Assembly: GCA_964247055.1 (NCBI GenBank)
Contig: OZ176051.1
Coordinates: forward strand, 12,524,001-12,588,000
Length of the DNA stretch: 64,000 bases
Direction: 5' to 3'
Source: Paragordius varius
Taxonomy: Eukaryota > Nematomorpha
The notes below the pieces were generated by a model that worked only from the letters and a program-made list of their open reading frames with translations, was not told the DNA's origin and made no database searches. Shown here one piece after another: positions 40,201-52,520 of this stretch (positions within the stretch are counted from its first letter, which is position 1; every line of letters starts with the position of its first letter). The translations under genes were made by a program, and so were the position numbers.

Positions 40201-41791
40201 GTGAAAACGCCAAGTAGTCGAATTGTTGTGTCGTACTCATTAGTACTAACGTGCACGAAACTAACTACGATTACTATTGGCGAATGGTTTCACATATTAT
40301 TATAATTTCAGTTTATAAATATAATTTTCAAATAATTTTTCTATTTAATTTTCGTTTACGCATTTAATAACTGTTATTACAAAATTACTAAAAATCTTAT
40401 CAATTATTATTTCTTATTAGATAAATTTCTAGATCAAGAGAATGATGCAAATAATTATGATAAACATAGAAGAAGAGTCGAAAGTGATAATCCTTTGCAA
40501 TTTCAACCAATAACTGATCATTTGGATAGGTGAGCCTATTTTAAATTACTATACTACTTTTTCATATAAATAACATAAAAAGCAAGGTTTACACAATGTG
40601 TTGGGGATCCGCTCGTTTTTTTGAAATTTATCTCTGCTAGATATATGTGGCCAACACTAATGTTTTAATAAAAATTTGCTTATAACATGTAAAACAAGGT
40701 CTTATTTACTACCAAATATTTCTTTAAAAAATGTGAGAAACATTAATGCCTATCTTAAAATTTATATTATATAATTGGATGCTTTTATATTTTATAATTG
40801 GATGCTTTTCTATAGCTAGTTACGCTTTTATAGCGTAAAATAGTGTATAATAACTTTGACTCAAATATGTATAGTAAGACACGTCGTCCAGACACCACTG
40901 CACTCAGCAGTGGTAAAGAACATGGGCGTAAAAAATCCTTATCTGCGGCTGATATTGCACAAGACAAAACAGGTGCACCTGCTCTAATTGGTGGTGCGGG
41001 GACTGGGACCTTGAATTTTGATTCTAATGATACGACTCTCACGGCTCGAAACAAAATTTCAGCCGGTCCGTCTTACAAAACGAGAGCACCTGTTAGTGAT
41101 TTTTTTGGGTTACCGCCATCCCCTACCCATAAACACATTAGTGATAGTTATTTATCATCTACTAGCACGTCTCATCCGCAAAACAGTTATGCCATGGAGG
41201 GGAGAAATGATGGGCGGATTCATGACACTACATTACCCGATTCACGATATAGTTCTTCTAGTGGTATGACCTTTTTGTTTATACTCGGCTAGAGACTTAT
41301 TTATGCATATCTTCTTGTTGTACCTTTCTTGATTATTTTATATAGGTATCAGTGGACCGTCGCACAGCCCCATAGTCAGCAATATTTCTATGACACCTCG
41401 ACTGACTTCCAGTCGTTTTTCTACGATTGGATTTGGAGGAGCGACGGAAATGCCATCCGAACCTGACCTGAATATCAGTTCTCGGGGTGTATTACCTTCT
41501 CCCTTTTCTATGGGCGTTTCAAATACTACGAATTCATCGAATTTGTTGACAACAAATACTTTGTCACAAACATCCCATAATACTTTTGGTGAAGATCGTA
41601 GTACCTCAAACCTATCATCTCAACATTTATCACCCATTAGAGATGGGGAACGTTCTACTACTTTATCCGGCATAAATGAAAACCCTGATGCAAATGAGGA
41701 AAATAACCTTAATCCAAACAGAATAGAAAATAACGGTAATACCTCGTCTACAAGGCACATTTTAGAGTCGCAACACAGGGAAGATTTATAA
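24036..41791 (+). CDS. ABCB9: ABCB9-like half ABC transporter with giant nucleotide-domain insertion (sixteen exons)
   Basis: ABCB9 (TAPL) homodimers pump peptides into lysosomes. Exons: 24036-25147, 25547-25934, 28204-28386, 29045-29182, 30470-30691, 31457-31610, 32214-32388, 33295-33449, 33889-34078, 34341-34484, 35436-35842, 36691-36875, 39503-39680, 40421-40529, 40875-41263 and 41346-41791. All fifteen joins keep phase; total 1,524 residues against about 770 in vertebrates. Residues 1-130 carry the TMD0 helices typical of ABCB9. The core follows ([32 protein letters not shown]). The nucleotide domain has Walker [10 protein letters not shown] (623-631), Q-loop SQEP (Q671), signature LSGGQRQR (from 1088), Walker [13 protein letters not shown] and the switch His in IIAHRLSTV. 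Residues 687-1054 are an extra block, and 1190-1524 an extra Ser/Asn/Thr-rich tail. The start was set at the first ATG (24036), which sits just before the first predicted helix. Confidence 0.9.
25161..25198. repeat. TA dinucleotide microsatellite
   Basis: About 18 TA units just inside the first intron of the ABCB9-like gene, 13 bases after the donor. Confidence 0.85.
26638..27276. mobile_element. 21-bp-repeat MITE, family B copy 1
   Basis: Starts TACCATTTGCACTTCAAGAG and ends TTTTGAAGTGTAAATGGTA, with TA beside each end. The inverted ends are tandem 21-bp units: core TTGAACACTTCAA plus spacer GTTGGTCC, about five on each side with some decayed units on the left. The middle is about 330 bases of AT-rich unique sequence shared with 32619-33242. 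It lies in the second intron of the ABCB9-like gene. Confidence 0.85.
27621..28040. mobile_element. 21-bp-repeat MITE, family A copy 2
   Basis: Ends TGCCATTTACTCTTAAAC and GAATTGTAATTGGTA. About six 21-bp units lie at the left; the right array is partly scrambled. The middle shares CACCCTAAAAATAAATTATG with other family A copies. It is in the second intron of the ABCB9-like gene, about 160 bases before the third exon. Confidence 0.8.
28452..28722. mobile_element. Foldback element P copy 1 (ABCB9-like intron 3)
   Basis: Two arms of about 125 bases pair around a centre near 28590. The left arm reads AATAACAGTTGTAAAATCCG and TATGTGAAACTCTTTCG; the right arm reads CGAAAGGGTTTCACATATCG and CGGATTTTACAACTGTTATT. 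It starts only about 65 bases after the third exon. A diverged relative is at 40080-40385. Confidence 0.8.
29968..30416. mobile_element. 21-bp-repeat MITE, family A copy 3
   Basis: Starts TACCATTTACAATTCAAATT and ends TTTGAACTGTAAATGGTA. It has only two left units but about ten right units, so the arrays expand unevenly. The end lies 53 bases before the acceptor of the fifth exon, which encodes Walker A. Confidence 0.85.
31423..31446. repeat. TA dinucleotide microsatellite
   Basis: About 12 TA units, ending ten bases before the acceptor of the sixth exon of the ABCB9-like gene. Confidence 0.75.
32619..33242. mobile_element. 21-bp-repeat MITE, family B copy 2 (inverted)
   Basis: Same family as 26638-27276 in the opposite orientation. 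Left end TACCATTTGCATTTCAAGAG, right end CTCTTGAAGTGCAAATGGTA. About five 21-bp units stand on the left and three on the right. It sits in the intron before exon 8, ending 52 bases from the acceptor. Confidence 0.85.
33550..33880. mobile_element. 21-bp-repeat MITE, family A copy 4 (inverted)
   Basis: Left end TACCATATACAGTTCAAATT. Right array of GGGTGAATTTAAATTG-type units runs to within eight bases of the acceptor at 33888, so the element's end merges with the polypyrimidine tract of exon 9. The middle matches other family A copies in reverse. Confidence 0.75.
36899..38899. mobile_element. Nested pair of family M inverted-repeat elements, outer copy
   Basis: The order of segments is A-B-A'-B', where A' and B' are reverse complements of A and B. 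This is what results when one element is inserted, reversed, into the middle of another copy. Outer copy: 36899-37573 plus 38604-38899 (about 971 bases). Ends GAGTCGGGTGATAAAAAA and TTTTTTATCACCCCACCC. Both have repeated CTTGACTTG words. It lies in intron 12 of the ABCB9-like gene, starting 23 bases after the donor. Confidence 0.8.
37574..38600. mobile_element. Family M element, inner (inserted) copy
   Basis: Ends GGGTGGGGTGATAAAAAA and ATCACCCGACCC, flanked by TCT on both sides (37571-37573, 38601-38603), a likely 3-bp target duplication. G-rich ends and a 3-bp duplication resemble PIF/Harbinger elements, but no transposase is present. Its uninterrupted middle shows what the outer copy looked like before insertion. 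Confidence 0.75.
40080..40385. mobile_element. Foldback element P copy 2 (ABCB9-like intron 13)
   Basis: The right half is close to the one at 28600-28722 (GGTTTCACATATTATTATAA, TTTAATTTTCGTTTACG, AACTGTTATTACAAAA). The left arm is diverged. It ends 36 bases before exon 14. Confidence 0.6.
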
Positions 41792-42605
41792 AAAGAAAAA
41801 AAAATTTTATGTGTACATTTGATATACACAGTATTTAACCATTTTAAATTTGATTGACCAAATTTAGCAAATTATATGAATGTGACGCATCCATAAATAT
41901 TCTTGTTTAATCACGATTCTCAAAGATGGCATTAAACTGTAGATAACACGCAATTATAAATTATTTTAGCTAATTTTCTGGATAACCAAAGAAGATACAT
42001 TATAAATTTTGAGGAGAGAAAAAGGGATTATTATATATACGATAAATACTCTTTATAATCGCATATCCTTGTATAATACAATACCCTAACCTTATGAAAA
42101 CATTAGGGCAAACGATAGTTTTATTGTAGGCAGTTTATTATTTTTAAATGAAAGCTTACATTATTTTTATATAGAATTATCATAATAAAACTATTTTAAA
42201 TCAATTAAAAGAGGTCAGGTTTATAAATATTATTTTTGCTTATACAAATGAATTTAGTATCCTATCGCATCTTTAATTATTCCAAATATTTATGTGTGTA
42301 TCAAATGCAACCTTACATTATTATATTTATACTTTTTAATATATACGCAAATATTTGTTGAAAAATTTATATTTTTTTGCAATAAAGAGCCACATTATTG
42401 GATTAAAGGTCATTTAATTGCGCCCAAAATATTAACTTTATAATATTGTGTTTTATGCATAAAATGACATAGGCACTACTATTAAACATCTTTGATCCAA
42501 TTATAATGCTCTTAACTGTATATTTTATGGTAGATTAATATTTATGTCATGTGGTTATTTAAAAAATAAATTTGTACATTCATAAATTATATGGTATTAT
42601 ATATA
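41792..42605. other. 3' flank of ABCB9-like gene
   Basis: AT-rich sequence without a recognisable gene. It should include the 3' untranslated region. Confidence 0.45.
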
Positions 42606-44895
42606 CAGTGGCGTATGCAGTAAAAGATTGTTAGTGCAAAATAATCTTAATGAACACAAAACAGGGGGACAATTTTCATATATTAAAGTCCTATTTACAC
42701 AGTGTGCAACAAATTTACTCAAGATATCATACCTAGCTTAATATAACCGTTGTGACATATACATCTAAAAAATATAAGGATAAAAAAAATTGTCAATGTA
42801 GAAAACTTTTTTTTCACTTTTTCCATATATGGATATATTCGGAAAAAATCAATTTATTTGCATAATACTTGATCAAAAATTATAAAACTTAGATATCATA
42901 TAAATAATATTAAATAAATATTATTTGCAAATTTTGGCTCAATATGAATGGATAGATTTAAAATAAACGTCAATTTATTAAATCCAACTAAATTTAGCCC
43001 TTTATATTAGTAACATAAAAAATACTTGATGAAAATCAATATAATATGCGCCAAAATTTAAGTTAAACTTTATATTTTAATATAAATATTACTTATATAT
43101 AATAAAAAATAGATTTTAACTAAGTTAAAAACTTTTGAAATTTTTTATTTTACTTAAATAAAATTAAATTTTTTTAATATCAACTGTAATATAATCATAT
43201 CTAGTGATTACAAATATAACCATATGTATTTTTTTACCTGGATTTTTGAATAGTAGATGATATTGACTGTTGTACCCTGATATGATGGTATATTTTATAA
43301 TAATTATAGATAAATATTTTGGAATTCAGATTACCAAGATAACAATCAAAAACCAATGTAATCCATTGTGAAAATTATATTTTAAAGACAAACTTGCTAA
43401 TCACAAGCAAACATCCACCAGAAAATTATATTTTGATACATTATGTTCATTGTGTAATAAATCTATAATATATTTTTCTTAATCTAAAATTGTTTACTTG
43501 TTTTTGAACACCTTTTAATAGATTTAAATATAAGAATTTAAAGAAATGGTACTCAACAAAAAATTAAACGGGCTGCAAAATCTTGTCTCATGAACCGTGC
43601 AACATACTATAACTATAAAAACTTGCAGACATTTATATTAAAAATAAGTATAACATAAAATTTAATTCATAATTCAGGGCTATAAGCTTTTAGAGCCGAA
43701 GTTTTGGTAAAACTGATGTACACTTCGTTAACACTTTCTTTTGCCATAAACCGTTTTTTAAAAAATAATTGAAGAAAAAACTGGACGTATTCTGAAGATT
43801 TTTTTACATTTTTAATATGAAGAATTAACCTAAAATAATTGTGTGCCTGAATACCGGATAACTCAACATAACAAAAAATAGCAATCTATGGAGGAGTTTT
43901 ATTTACATTAGAATGGGTAATTTAAGAGAAACCAATTCTTAAACTCAACATTAAAACTAAAAATAGAAATCTTTGGAGGAGTTTTATTTTTGGCGCCCTT
44001 GCCAAAAACAAGTAAACAATTTTAGATTAAGAAAAAATATTATAGATTTATTACACAATGAACATAATGTATCAAAATATAATTTTCTGGTGGATGTCTG
44101 CTTGTGATTAGCAAGTTTGTCTTTAAAATTTGATTTTCACAATGGATTACATTGGTTTTTGATTGTTATCTTGGTAATCTGAATTCCAAAATATTTATCT
44201 ATAATTATTATAAAATATACCATCATATCAGGGTACAACAGTCAATATCATCTACTATTCAAAAATCCAGGTAAAAAAATACATATGGTTATATTTGTAA
44301 TCACTAGATATGATTATATTACAGTTGATATTAAAAAAATTTAATTTTATTTAAGTAAAATAAAAAATTTCAAAAGTTTTTAACTTAGTTAAAATCTATT
44401 TTTTATTATATATAAGTAATATTTATATTAAATTAAAAAGTTTAACTTAAATTTTGGCGCATATTATATTGATTTTCATCAAGTATTTTTTATGTTACTA
44501 ATATAAAGGGCTAAATTTAGTTGGATTTAATAAATTGACGTTTATTTTAAATCTATCCATTCATATTGAGCCAAAATTTGCAAATAATATTTATTTAATA
44601 TTATTTATATGATATCTAAGTTTTATAATTTTTGATCAAGTATTATGCAAATAAATTGATTTTTTCCGAATATATCCATATATGGAAAAAGTGAAAAAAA
44701 AGTTTTCTACATTGACAATTTTATTTATCCTTATATTTTTAGGATGTCTATGTCACAACGGTCATATTAAGCTTAATATGATATCCTGAGAAAAAAAATA
44801 TCCCCAATTTTGCACACTGTGTTTATAAACATATCCATAATATCCCCCTATTAAGATTATTTTGCACTAACAATCTTTTACTGCATACGCTACTG
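42606..44895. mobile_element. hAT-type foldback element, 2.3 kb
   Basis: Starts CAGTGGCGTATGCAGTAAAA and ends with its near-exact complement (TTTTACTGCATACGCTACTG). TATATATA stands on both sides (8 bp, though the sequence is simple). The arms are very long: 42606 to about 43505 pairs with about 44010 to 44895 with few mismatches. The loop of about 500 bases contains no transposase. The CAGTGGCG end and 8-bp duplication point to the hAT superfamily. Confidence 0.85.
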
Positions 44896-44905
44896 TATAT
44901 ATATA

Positions 44906-45155
44906 TACCATTAACATTTCAAATTCACCCTTGAAAAATTTATATTCACCCTTGAACAATTCAAATTCACCCAAATTTTTAAGATTAAAAATTACCTATA
45001 TTTTTTATATTTAAAAAAAAATGAAATTTCGTTTAAAATTAACATAATACTGAAAAAATAATAAACTATGCCATAAAAATATATTTCTTAATAATGATGA
45101 GTATATTAGCCCGAAAACATTTTTTAAGGGTGAATTTAAATTGTTTAAAGATATA
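44906..45155. mobile_element. 21-bp-repeat MITE, family A copy 5 (inverted, end decayed)
   Basis: Left end TACCATTAACATTTCAAATT directly beside the hAT-type foldback, with about three 21-bp units. The middle matches other family A copies in reverse (ATTAGCCCGAAAAC). The right array is down to one or two units, and its terminal part is lost or diverged. Confidence 0.7.
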
Positions 45156-47442
45156 AGTGGCATTTATACATAAATATATATTAAAAGATTTTGGCAGAGA
45201 AAAAAACCTTATCGAAAAATTAAAATTAAATATACATTTTTATAAAAAAAGGCTATTAATAACAAAATAGGTTGGACGGTTTGAAATCAATCATGCCCGT
45301 TAAGCTTTAAAATAAATAAAACGTTTGAGCTGATATTTTAGTTTATAATAAATATTGGGGGTTCAAAATAAACATCTTCACAGCTGCTTGGACAATTTTT
45401 GGTTATTTTTTATTTTGAGCCCAATTTCGGGTGATGATATATATTTCTTATAATGGTAAATTTTTGATTGGAATCCATTTCATAACATTTCTTGGCGTTC
45501 ATTTCAAACTAAAGACTCGTAGCACCCTATAGGACCATGGCCCATCCAGCATGGCCCTTTTAATAAAAATATTTTCTGTTAAAGCATAATTAATCTTTAA
45601 CCACATATATTTTAAAAAAATTACTTTGGCTCATTTTGAGTGTTCCGCAATGCCTGATGGAAGATATACCTAAATTTTAATGATTATAAGTTAAAGTCTA
45701 AACGGGTGCATAATGAAGGAATTGTTTCAAAAAGCTCATTTGAGGGGATGGGGGTGAGTCTACTTTTTATGAGTTAAATTAAAAAAATTTTTGCACAATT
45801 GATTAACTAGTGAATTTTTTTGGCATTCTGGAAATTGCACAAAAACGCCATAAGAGAAAATAATTAAATCACATTTAATTCTTAAACAAATATTAATTTG
45901 TATAACATCAACCAAATCATAAATGGATTAGCATTCAATCAACATAGGCTTTAAATTGCCGCCAATAATGAAACAGTGACGATATTAACTCTGCATTTAA
46001 GCGTTAATTTATATCTGATATGGTGGGCGTTAGATTCAAGTAACCAACTATTATAGATAAACCCTTCAGGATGATTAATTTACAATACGCTATATTTGTG
46101 ATCGGCATTTTATTGGTTAATTGATGCTTAAAAAAGTTTTTTTGTTTGGATATAAGTTCCGATGTTTAATATACCAGGTGTGGTCATAAGTTATTACCTG
46201 TTTAACTAAGAGAAGATGTTAGCAGACGATTAATTTACTACAGGTGCCATTTAGCCAGAAACAAGAGGAGTTTCCCAACGATAGGATTATTTCTGCCATT
46301 CAATAAGCATAATTTAGTGCCTCGCATAGCTTTTCTTATTTCATCAGAATAAAAAGGCTGTTGAAAGTTTTTGATTATTGGAAGAAAAATATGGTGAAGA
46401 GGTATAAATTAAAACTTGTGAAACATGGTGTAAAAAATTTAAAAGTTGTGTAAAGTGAACGGTGGGTGCTCTACTACACACTGCCAGGCCCTAAAGTGCG
46501 AGCGTTATCGGATGACACGGACACTTACACAAAAAACAATCAATAGATATCTATTAGCAATGAGACAGACCAATAAAATTGGTTATGTGTTTCACATATT
46601 ACATATTGAATATCTACTTACGCCATTTTTCATCAAATTGTGACTGATGAGTAGTGGCTCTTTTCCGAAAATCCAAAGAGGAAAAATTGTAGCTTTCACC
46701 TTACTTTGCCGATCTATCAACATCAATCTAACAGCAAGAAGACCTTGAACTCTGTCTGGTTTTACCAGAGCGGTATTGTGCATTATTAATCCCAATAAAT
46801 CCGTTATTAAATGATTAATTTAAACCATGAATTTAATGGGCCAGATTAATTTTATAACAATGTTCCGTTTCACACAACCACATCAGTAAAATACACCTTA
46901 AAATCGCTTGGTCGGGAAATTTTTCCGCATCTGCCATACTTGCGTCATCTAACTACTACCGCGCCGTACACCCTGGCAAAGCAGCGCAATAATGTTGAAG
47001 ACTTGAAGGGCCTGACAAATGGGCGTAAAACACATTCAGTTTTTCTGTCATGGCATTTATATATATAACCTTAGTGTGTATAGAAGCCGATGGACATATT
47101 CTGAAATAAACATAAATAACAATACAGTTTGGAGTATTTTCCATTTTCATTAAATTAACAGTAATTTAGATGTGCTGTTGTTTTTATATCTAATATAAGA
47201 ACCTATTATGAAAATTTTGTTAAAATCAAATAGGTATCCCGGTTAGATTATTGCTTATAATATTTAATTAATTAAATATACCATATAAACCCTGGATTAT
47301 CGTATTTATTCAACATGATATATTTCAATGTTAAATTATAATAATGTAAAAATAACCATAAAAGATTTGAGGTATAACATGATTCAGCAAATGAGTAATA
47401 TTTTTGTTATGAGGGTGACTCTTTCCCAGTGCATAAATTTTG
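45156..47442. other. Intergenic region with a GC-richer patch
   Basis: No gene was recognised. Between about 46180 and 47010 base composition is clearly less AT-rich than the surroundings, with words such as GTGCGAGCGTTATCGGATG and ACCGCGCCGTACACCCTGG. Open frames there (65-67 codons on both strands) show no family resemblance. It could be an old insertion or a decayed gene. Confidence 0.4.
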
Positions 47443-50400
47443 CTATGGATTCATTGCCTCGGTTTCGTCCGTTTCTAATTCGCGCGGATTCGTAAAACGA
47501 ATTCTATCACCAGATGATGAACCCTTCCATATGGTAGTAAATGTTTTAGGCCGGTTTAAATGTAACGTTTCCCGGAACCAATTCCATAACTGAAGTCTTT
47601 TGGATGTTCCTAACCGTGATAAAATAGCCACTAGTAGGAGACAGAGAGTAATACTAACCCCGAGTATTGCAATTTTGACATAATGAAGGCTCCTACCTTG
47701 CTTAGATTGAGGGCTAATCCAAGACTTTTCGATTCTATTGCTTTCATTTTTCGATTCCCCAGATAATATGAGTGAGTCTTTATTTCCACAAAATGGTTTA
47801 AGAGCCCTCAGTAGGAAATGACTAATTATTTGAATGGACGAAATATTATATTTGGGGTTTGTGCAAGCCCCATCTACCGGTGGAACTTTATCATTGGAGG
47901 TTTGGGCTATAGGGGATTCATAAAACCACCATTTATTGAGATTATACACATCACAATCACAAATAATCGGATTATCTAAATCATAATTTATAGTATTTAT
48001 TAGAAAACCTTTCACACAAGACTAAATTTTTTTATATATCTAAATTATTTAACATTTTATATGTTTTCATGTAAAAATCGCAACAAAGTGTCGTTTAGTT
48101 ATGAGACATTGCTCCTTTTAATTCTCTAATCATTGAGACAATTATTATAAATCGTGCCAAAATTGACAAAAAAATGATAATAATGAATTAGATTGGTGTA
48201 TATTTATATCTCAACTTCTACCTATTAAATTGTATATTTGCAAATGTTTTGTACCATGTTGCATACCAAATTATACTTAATTTTGAATAACATCAATCTG
48301 GCAGTTATTTTAATGCTGCTCCTTTCAGAATTTTTTAGGATGTTATTTTAAAATTTTTTTGGCACCATTGTACCAGAATCTAAAGTTGTTGCTTTATAAG
48401 TTTAATTCATAAATATATATCATTGGCTAAAAAATTCAAATAATTGGGCCAGGATTATTCAACGCCCGGTCCTCCGAATTATTTCTGAGTCCCACAAGAT
48501 TGTGTTCTTATTTAATCTTAGAACCTATTCCATATTTTTTTAAAATGCCCGACGATTGCGTCAAAAATGCGACCCGCAAAGTCATTTGTGTTGATTACCC
48601 CTGATCTAAGCCTTTATAAATGAATATTAAAGGAATCTATAAGATTACCGAGAAAGGTAAAAAAATATGGAATAGTGTGTGTGCATATAACACTTTACAA
48701 GACAGTACTGGGCAGGAAATGTACAACATATTCTTGTCAAAAAATTTAATCATAATTTTTTAAAAATAATCTTATCGGGTTATGGTTAAAAGTTTCAAAT
48801 TAAAATCGACATATTTGATGAAAGCCTTATAATAACATGAGTTGAATGAATATATTAAATAAATAATTGTTTAAATTTTAACCATAGTCGAAATAAAACA
48901 GTAACATTTTTCTCCTACATTAACGATATACATATTATAAAAATAATCCTATAATTATATTTATTTATCATTATAAGATTAATAAAAATTGCTTGGTCGT
49001 GAGGTCCGAACAAACGAAATTGTACAATTATGCGGTAAAAGATTGTATTTTGTAATTAGACATTATATAAAGATATAGAGTGTACCCATAACATTCCGTT
49101 TAAAAATAATTTAAACCTTATTATAAAAGATAATGTATGATCTAGATATAAAAATACTCTGATCGCAATTTTTGGTTGATTTTTTTATACCCAATATCAG
49201 AAATCAAAAAAGTGGCGCTAAAATATTTAATAACAATTTTTCAGTTAAAATAGCCCAAATATCCTGAGGAATTATCTTTTCCAGACAATATACGCAATAT
49301 TTAAATAAATTTAAATAATATATATATATATATATACCTTATAGGAATATGTATCAGGATTACGATTTGATTATGGTTTTGGCCCTTATGAGTGTGATAT
49401 ATGAAAGTTATTAACACTTTTGTGGTAAGTGGTGCACATCATAAAATGGTAAAATTATCGCACATTTTTTGAATATTTTTTTAGATGATAGTAAGCTTAA
49501 TCCAAAAATATTATCAGAATATATCATAATTTACATATAAAAAGCAAAACAATATTTTTAAAAAATTTAAAATTTTTAGATGTGCCACAAATTTTTGTTC
49601 GGGTTTAAAATGGGTTAATTTTTTTTAAATAACCATAAAATGCCGAGATTTGGCGATAAAAATTTTAAATATATCCTAAATTCTGATATTAAATAAAAAC
49701 ATTTTTTAAAAAATGCCTACTTTTTTAAAAATTTTATTACAAAATTTTGTTAAAGCGTACTTCTTACTTTTTTCATGAAGGAAACGGTATAAAAACGCTT
49801 TGAGTTATTATAAATATATAATTTAATGTTGATGAGATCTCTTCATTTTAAGTTAAAGGTTCGTATGCAAAATTTTGTTAAATCTTTGTTATAAAACACA
49901 ATTTATATTTAACAAATTTAAGACGTTCGGTCACATCTTTGATTAATTTGACTTAAATATTGTTTTGCTTTTTATATTTAGTTTATGATTTTAGTAATAT
50001 TTTTCGGAATGAAGCATTTAGTTTTTACAAAAAAAAATTTATTTAAGTGCGCAAATTTTACCATTTCCTGATACGGAACACTTGCCATAAAGTGTAATCA
50101 ACTTTCTTATATAACCAAAAACAAAAACATTAAGATAATTCTGATACATTTTTTATTAAAATATATATATATATATCATCAGGAGTTTATACACCCCGAT
50201 TTTAGACGCAGTGTGTATATTAAGGTTTGTAAAAGTATGTCCAACTATTTTGCAAATAACCCAATATATATAAAGCTTAGATCATTTAATTATGTTACAG
50301 ACGTGCTTTCCTTTTGCGAAAAGATTTTGACTAATAGAAATTATCACAGTTTTTTTTTATTAAACAAAAATATTTATATGCCCGCCGGTCCCAAACGGTT

Positions 50401-52474
50401 TTAAAAAAGCCAATGGTGTTAAATCAATTAATATAGCATTTATATAAATTTTCAGAACCGGTATGAGTAAATATTCATATAAATGATAGATACCTGATAA
50501 AGTAACCCTTATGTTTGAATTTATCATTAGAAGTTCTGATAAACCCTGGATTCCAGAAATTTGATTAGAAGCCAAATTGACTATTGTTAAATTTGTAAAA
50601 TCCAATAGGGAAGCAAAAGGAAAACTCTTCAATTGATTTTGGTAGACTCCTAAATGTGAAAGGGATTTTCGCATGTTTATATTTGGATTTAATTTAAAAT
50701 CTTTGAGTTTATTTGACCCGATATTCAATGCCACTAAGTTAGGGTTATTGGCAAACGTATTTTGTGGGAATATTTCTATTTTATTATTCCGCAAATTTAG
50801 ATGTGTTAGGTTATGGAGTTTTGATATCAATTGTGTTGGTACAACCTAATATGAGATTAAGCCGTTAAAATGTCTGTAAACTATTTAAAATCCAAAGTGC
50901 CAATCGTTATATTCTATACAAGTTGACATGAAAAACTAAATTGTATAAAAAAATAACGGTAATTTTAAATTCTATGTGATAAAACCGCTGTAACTTTTAA
51001 TCTATTTTTTATATAAGCCTCACTAAAATTACTCAATAACTAAATAATTAATTCTATTATACGGTGCGCACCCAAAATACATATTATCAATCATATATAT
51101 CATTCGACAACTTAAACAGAATGGTGGATATCGATCGAAACGATGAATGCAATTAAAATACTAAAAAAGTAATTTTAATCTATCAGCCGAAATAAATCAA
51201 ATACAGCCCTAAATAAATATTATTGGGGAATATGTGTAATAATAATAATTTTAATTATTATCGATATTTCAAGAAAAATATATTTTTTAAAATTGAATAA
51301 CATAATGATATAGAAATATACCCTTAGTAAAAAGGTTAATTAAATGTGTCAAAACAATATTTTTTCACCATTCAGTAATGAATTAATTAAAAATGCTAAC
51401 AAGTTTATCTTTTTCTCCCGATCTGGTTATAACCTGCATAATAACTTTCCAGCATATTTAATTTTAAATTGAAAAGAGTAAGAGCAAAAAATAAATCACG
51501 GATGGATTTAGCGCCAAGAAGTCATATATAAGAAATTGTTTTGTCCGATAATTGTTTTAAGTAAAAATAAAGTGATAAATTGCAAACATAATACACAGTG
51601 TATATATCCGGAAATATCAGTATTATTATATGGCTTTTGGTTTTAGCCCGAGTGAATAAGAAAGTTATTATAACTTTTGTAGTGACAAATGGCAAAATTC
51701 AGCACATTTTTTAAAATATTGTTTTTTGGTGAAACGAGGCTTCATTCCAAAAAATATCACTAAAATATATCAAATTGTACATAAAAAAATATTTTAATAT
51801 TTAGATGCGGGCTCAGAACGTTCCAAATTTCTAGAAATGCATTAATTCTTTTAAAATATGCGCAAAAATGCCAAGATTCAAAAAATATTTTAAATTAACG
51901 CTAAATTTTGATATCAAATAAAAATTATAAAAAAATTATTTTTCGGCAAAATTTTAGTAAGCATACTTCATACTATTGTGAGGCATAATGACGGTTTAAG
52001 ACCGGTTTTAAACAGGGGCATGTGGCCCTCCAAAAAATTTTTCCAGCTGCGAGAAATCTTAAATACAAAATTTTACGTTTAAATAAATTTGATTTTCTTA
52101 AAGTTTTCCGATTAAGTTTTTCCAAATTTTGGCAATGAACTAAAAATTGTTATAATAATCAATTGTATTTACATTATGTTTATAATCTAATAAAATATTT
52201 GCTATTGCCCATATATTTCGTGAATGCCACCCGTCAGATTTTTCGATCCAAAAAATGCGGCCCACTTAGCCATTTGTGTAGAACACCCCTGGTGTTGGTG
52301 TAAAATGTCAAAAAACACTTTATATGATCTAATAATTCTGGACATTTCCATCGCTTCCGATTTTTTAAAAGGTTCGTTTGCTTTCAAATTTTGGTATATT
52401 TTTGTAAAAAAAACACAATATATAGAAAAAATTTCAGACAAACGAATAATCGATATTGTCATATAAATAAATAA

Positions 52475-52520
<46 letters not shown>

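Noticed and set aside
46446-47150. Open frames on both strands in the GC-richer patch
   Set aside because: Short, overlapping on opposite strands and without recognisable domains; noted only as an unexplained island.
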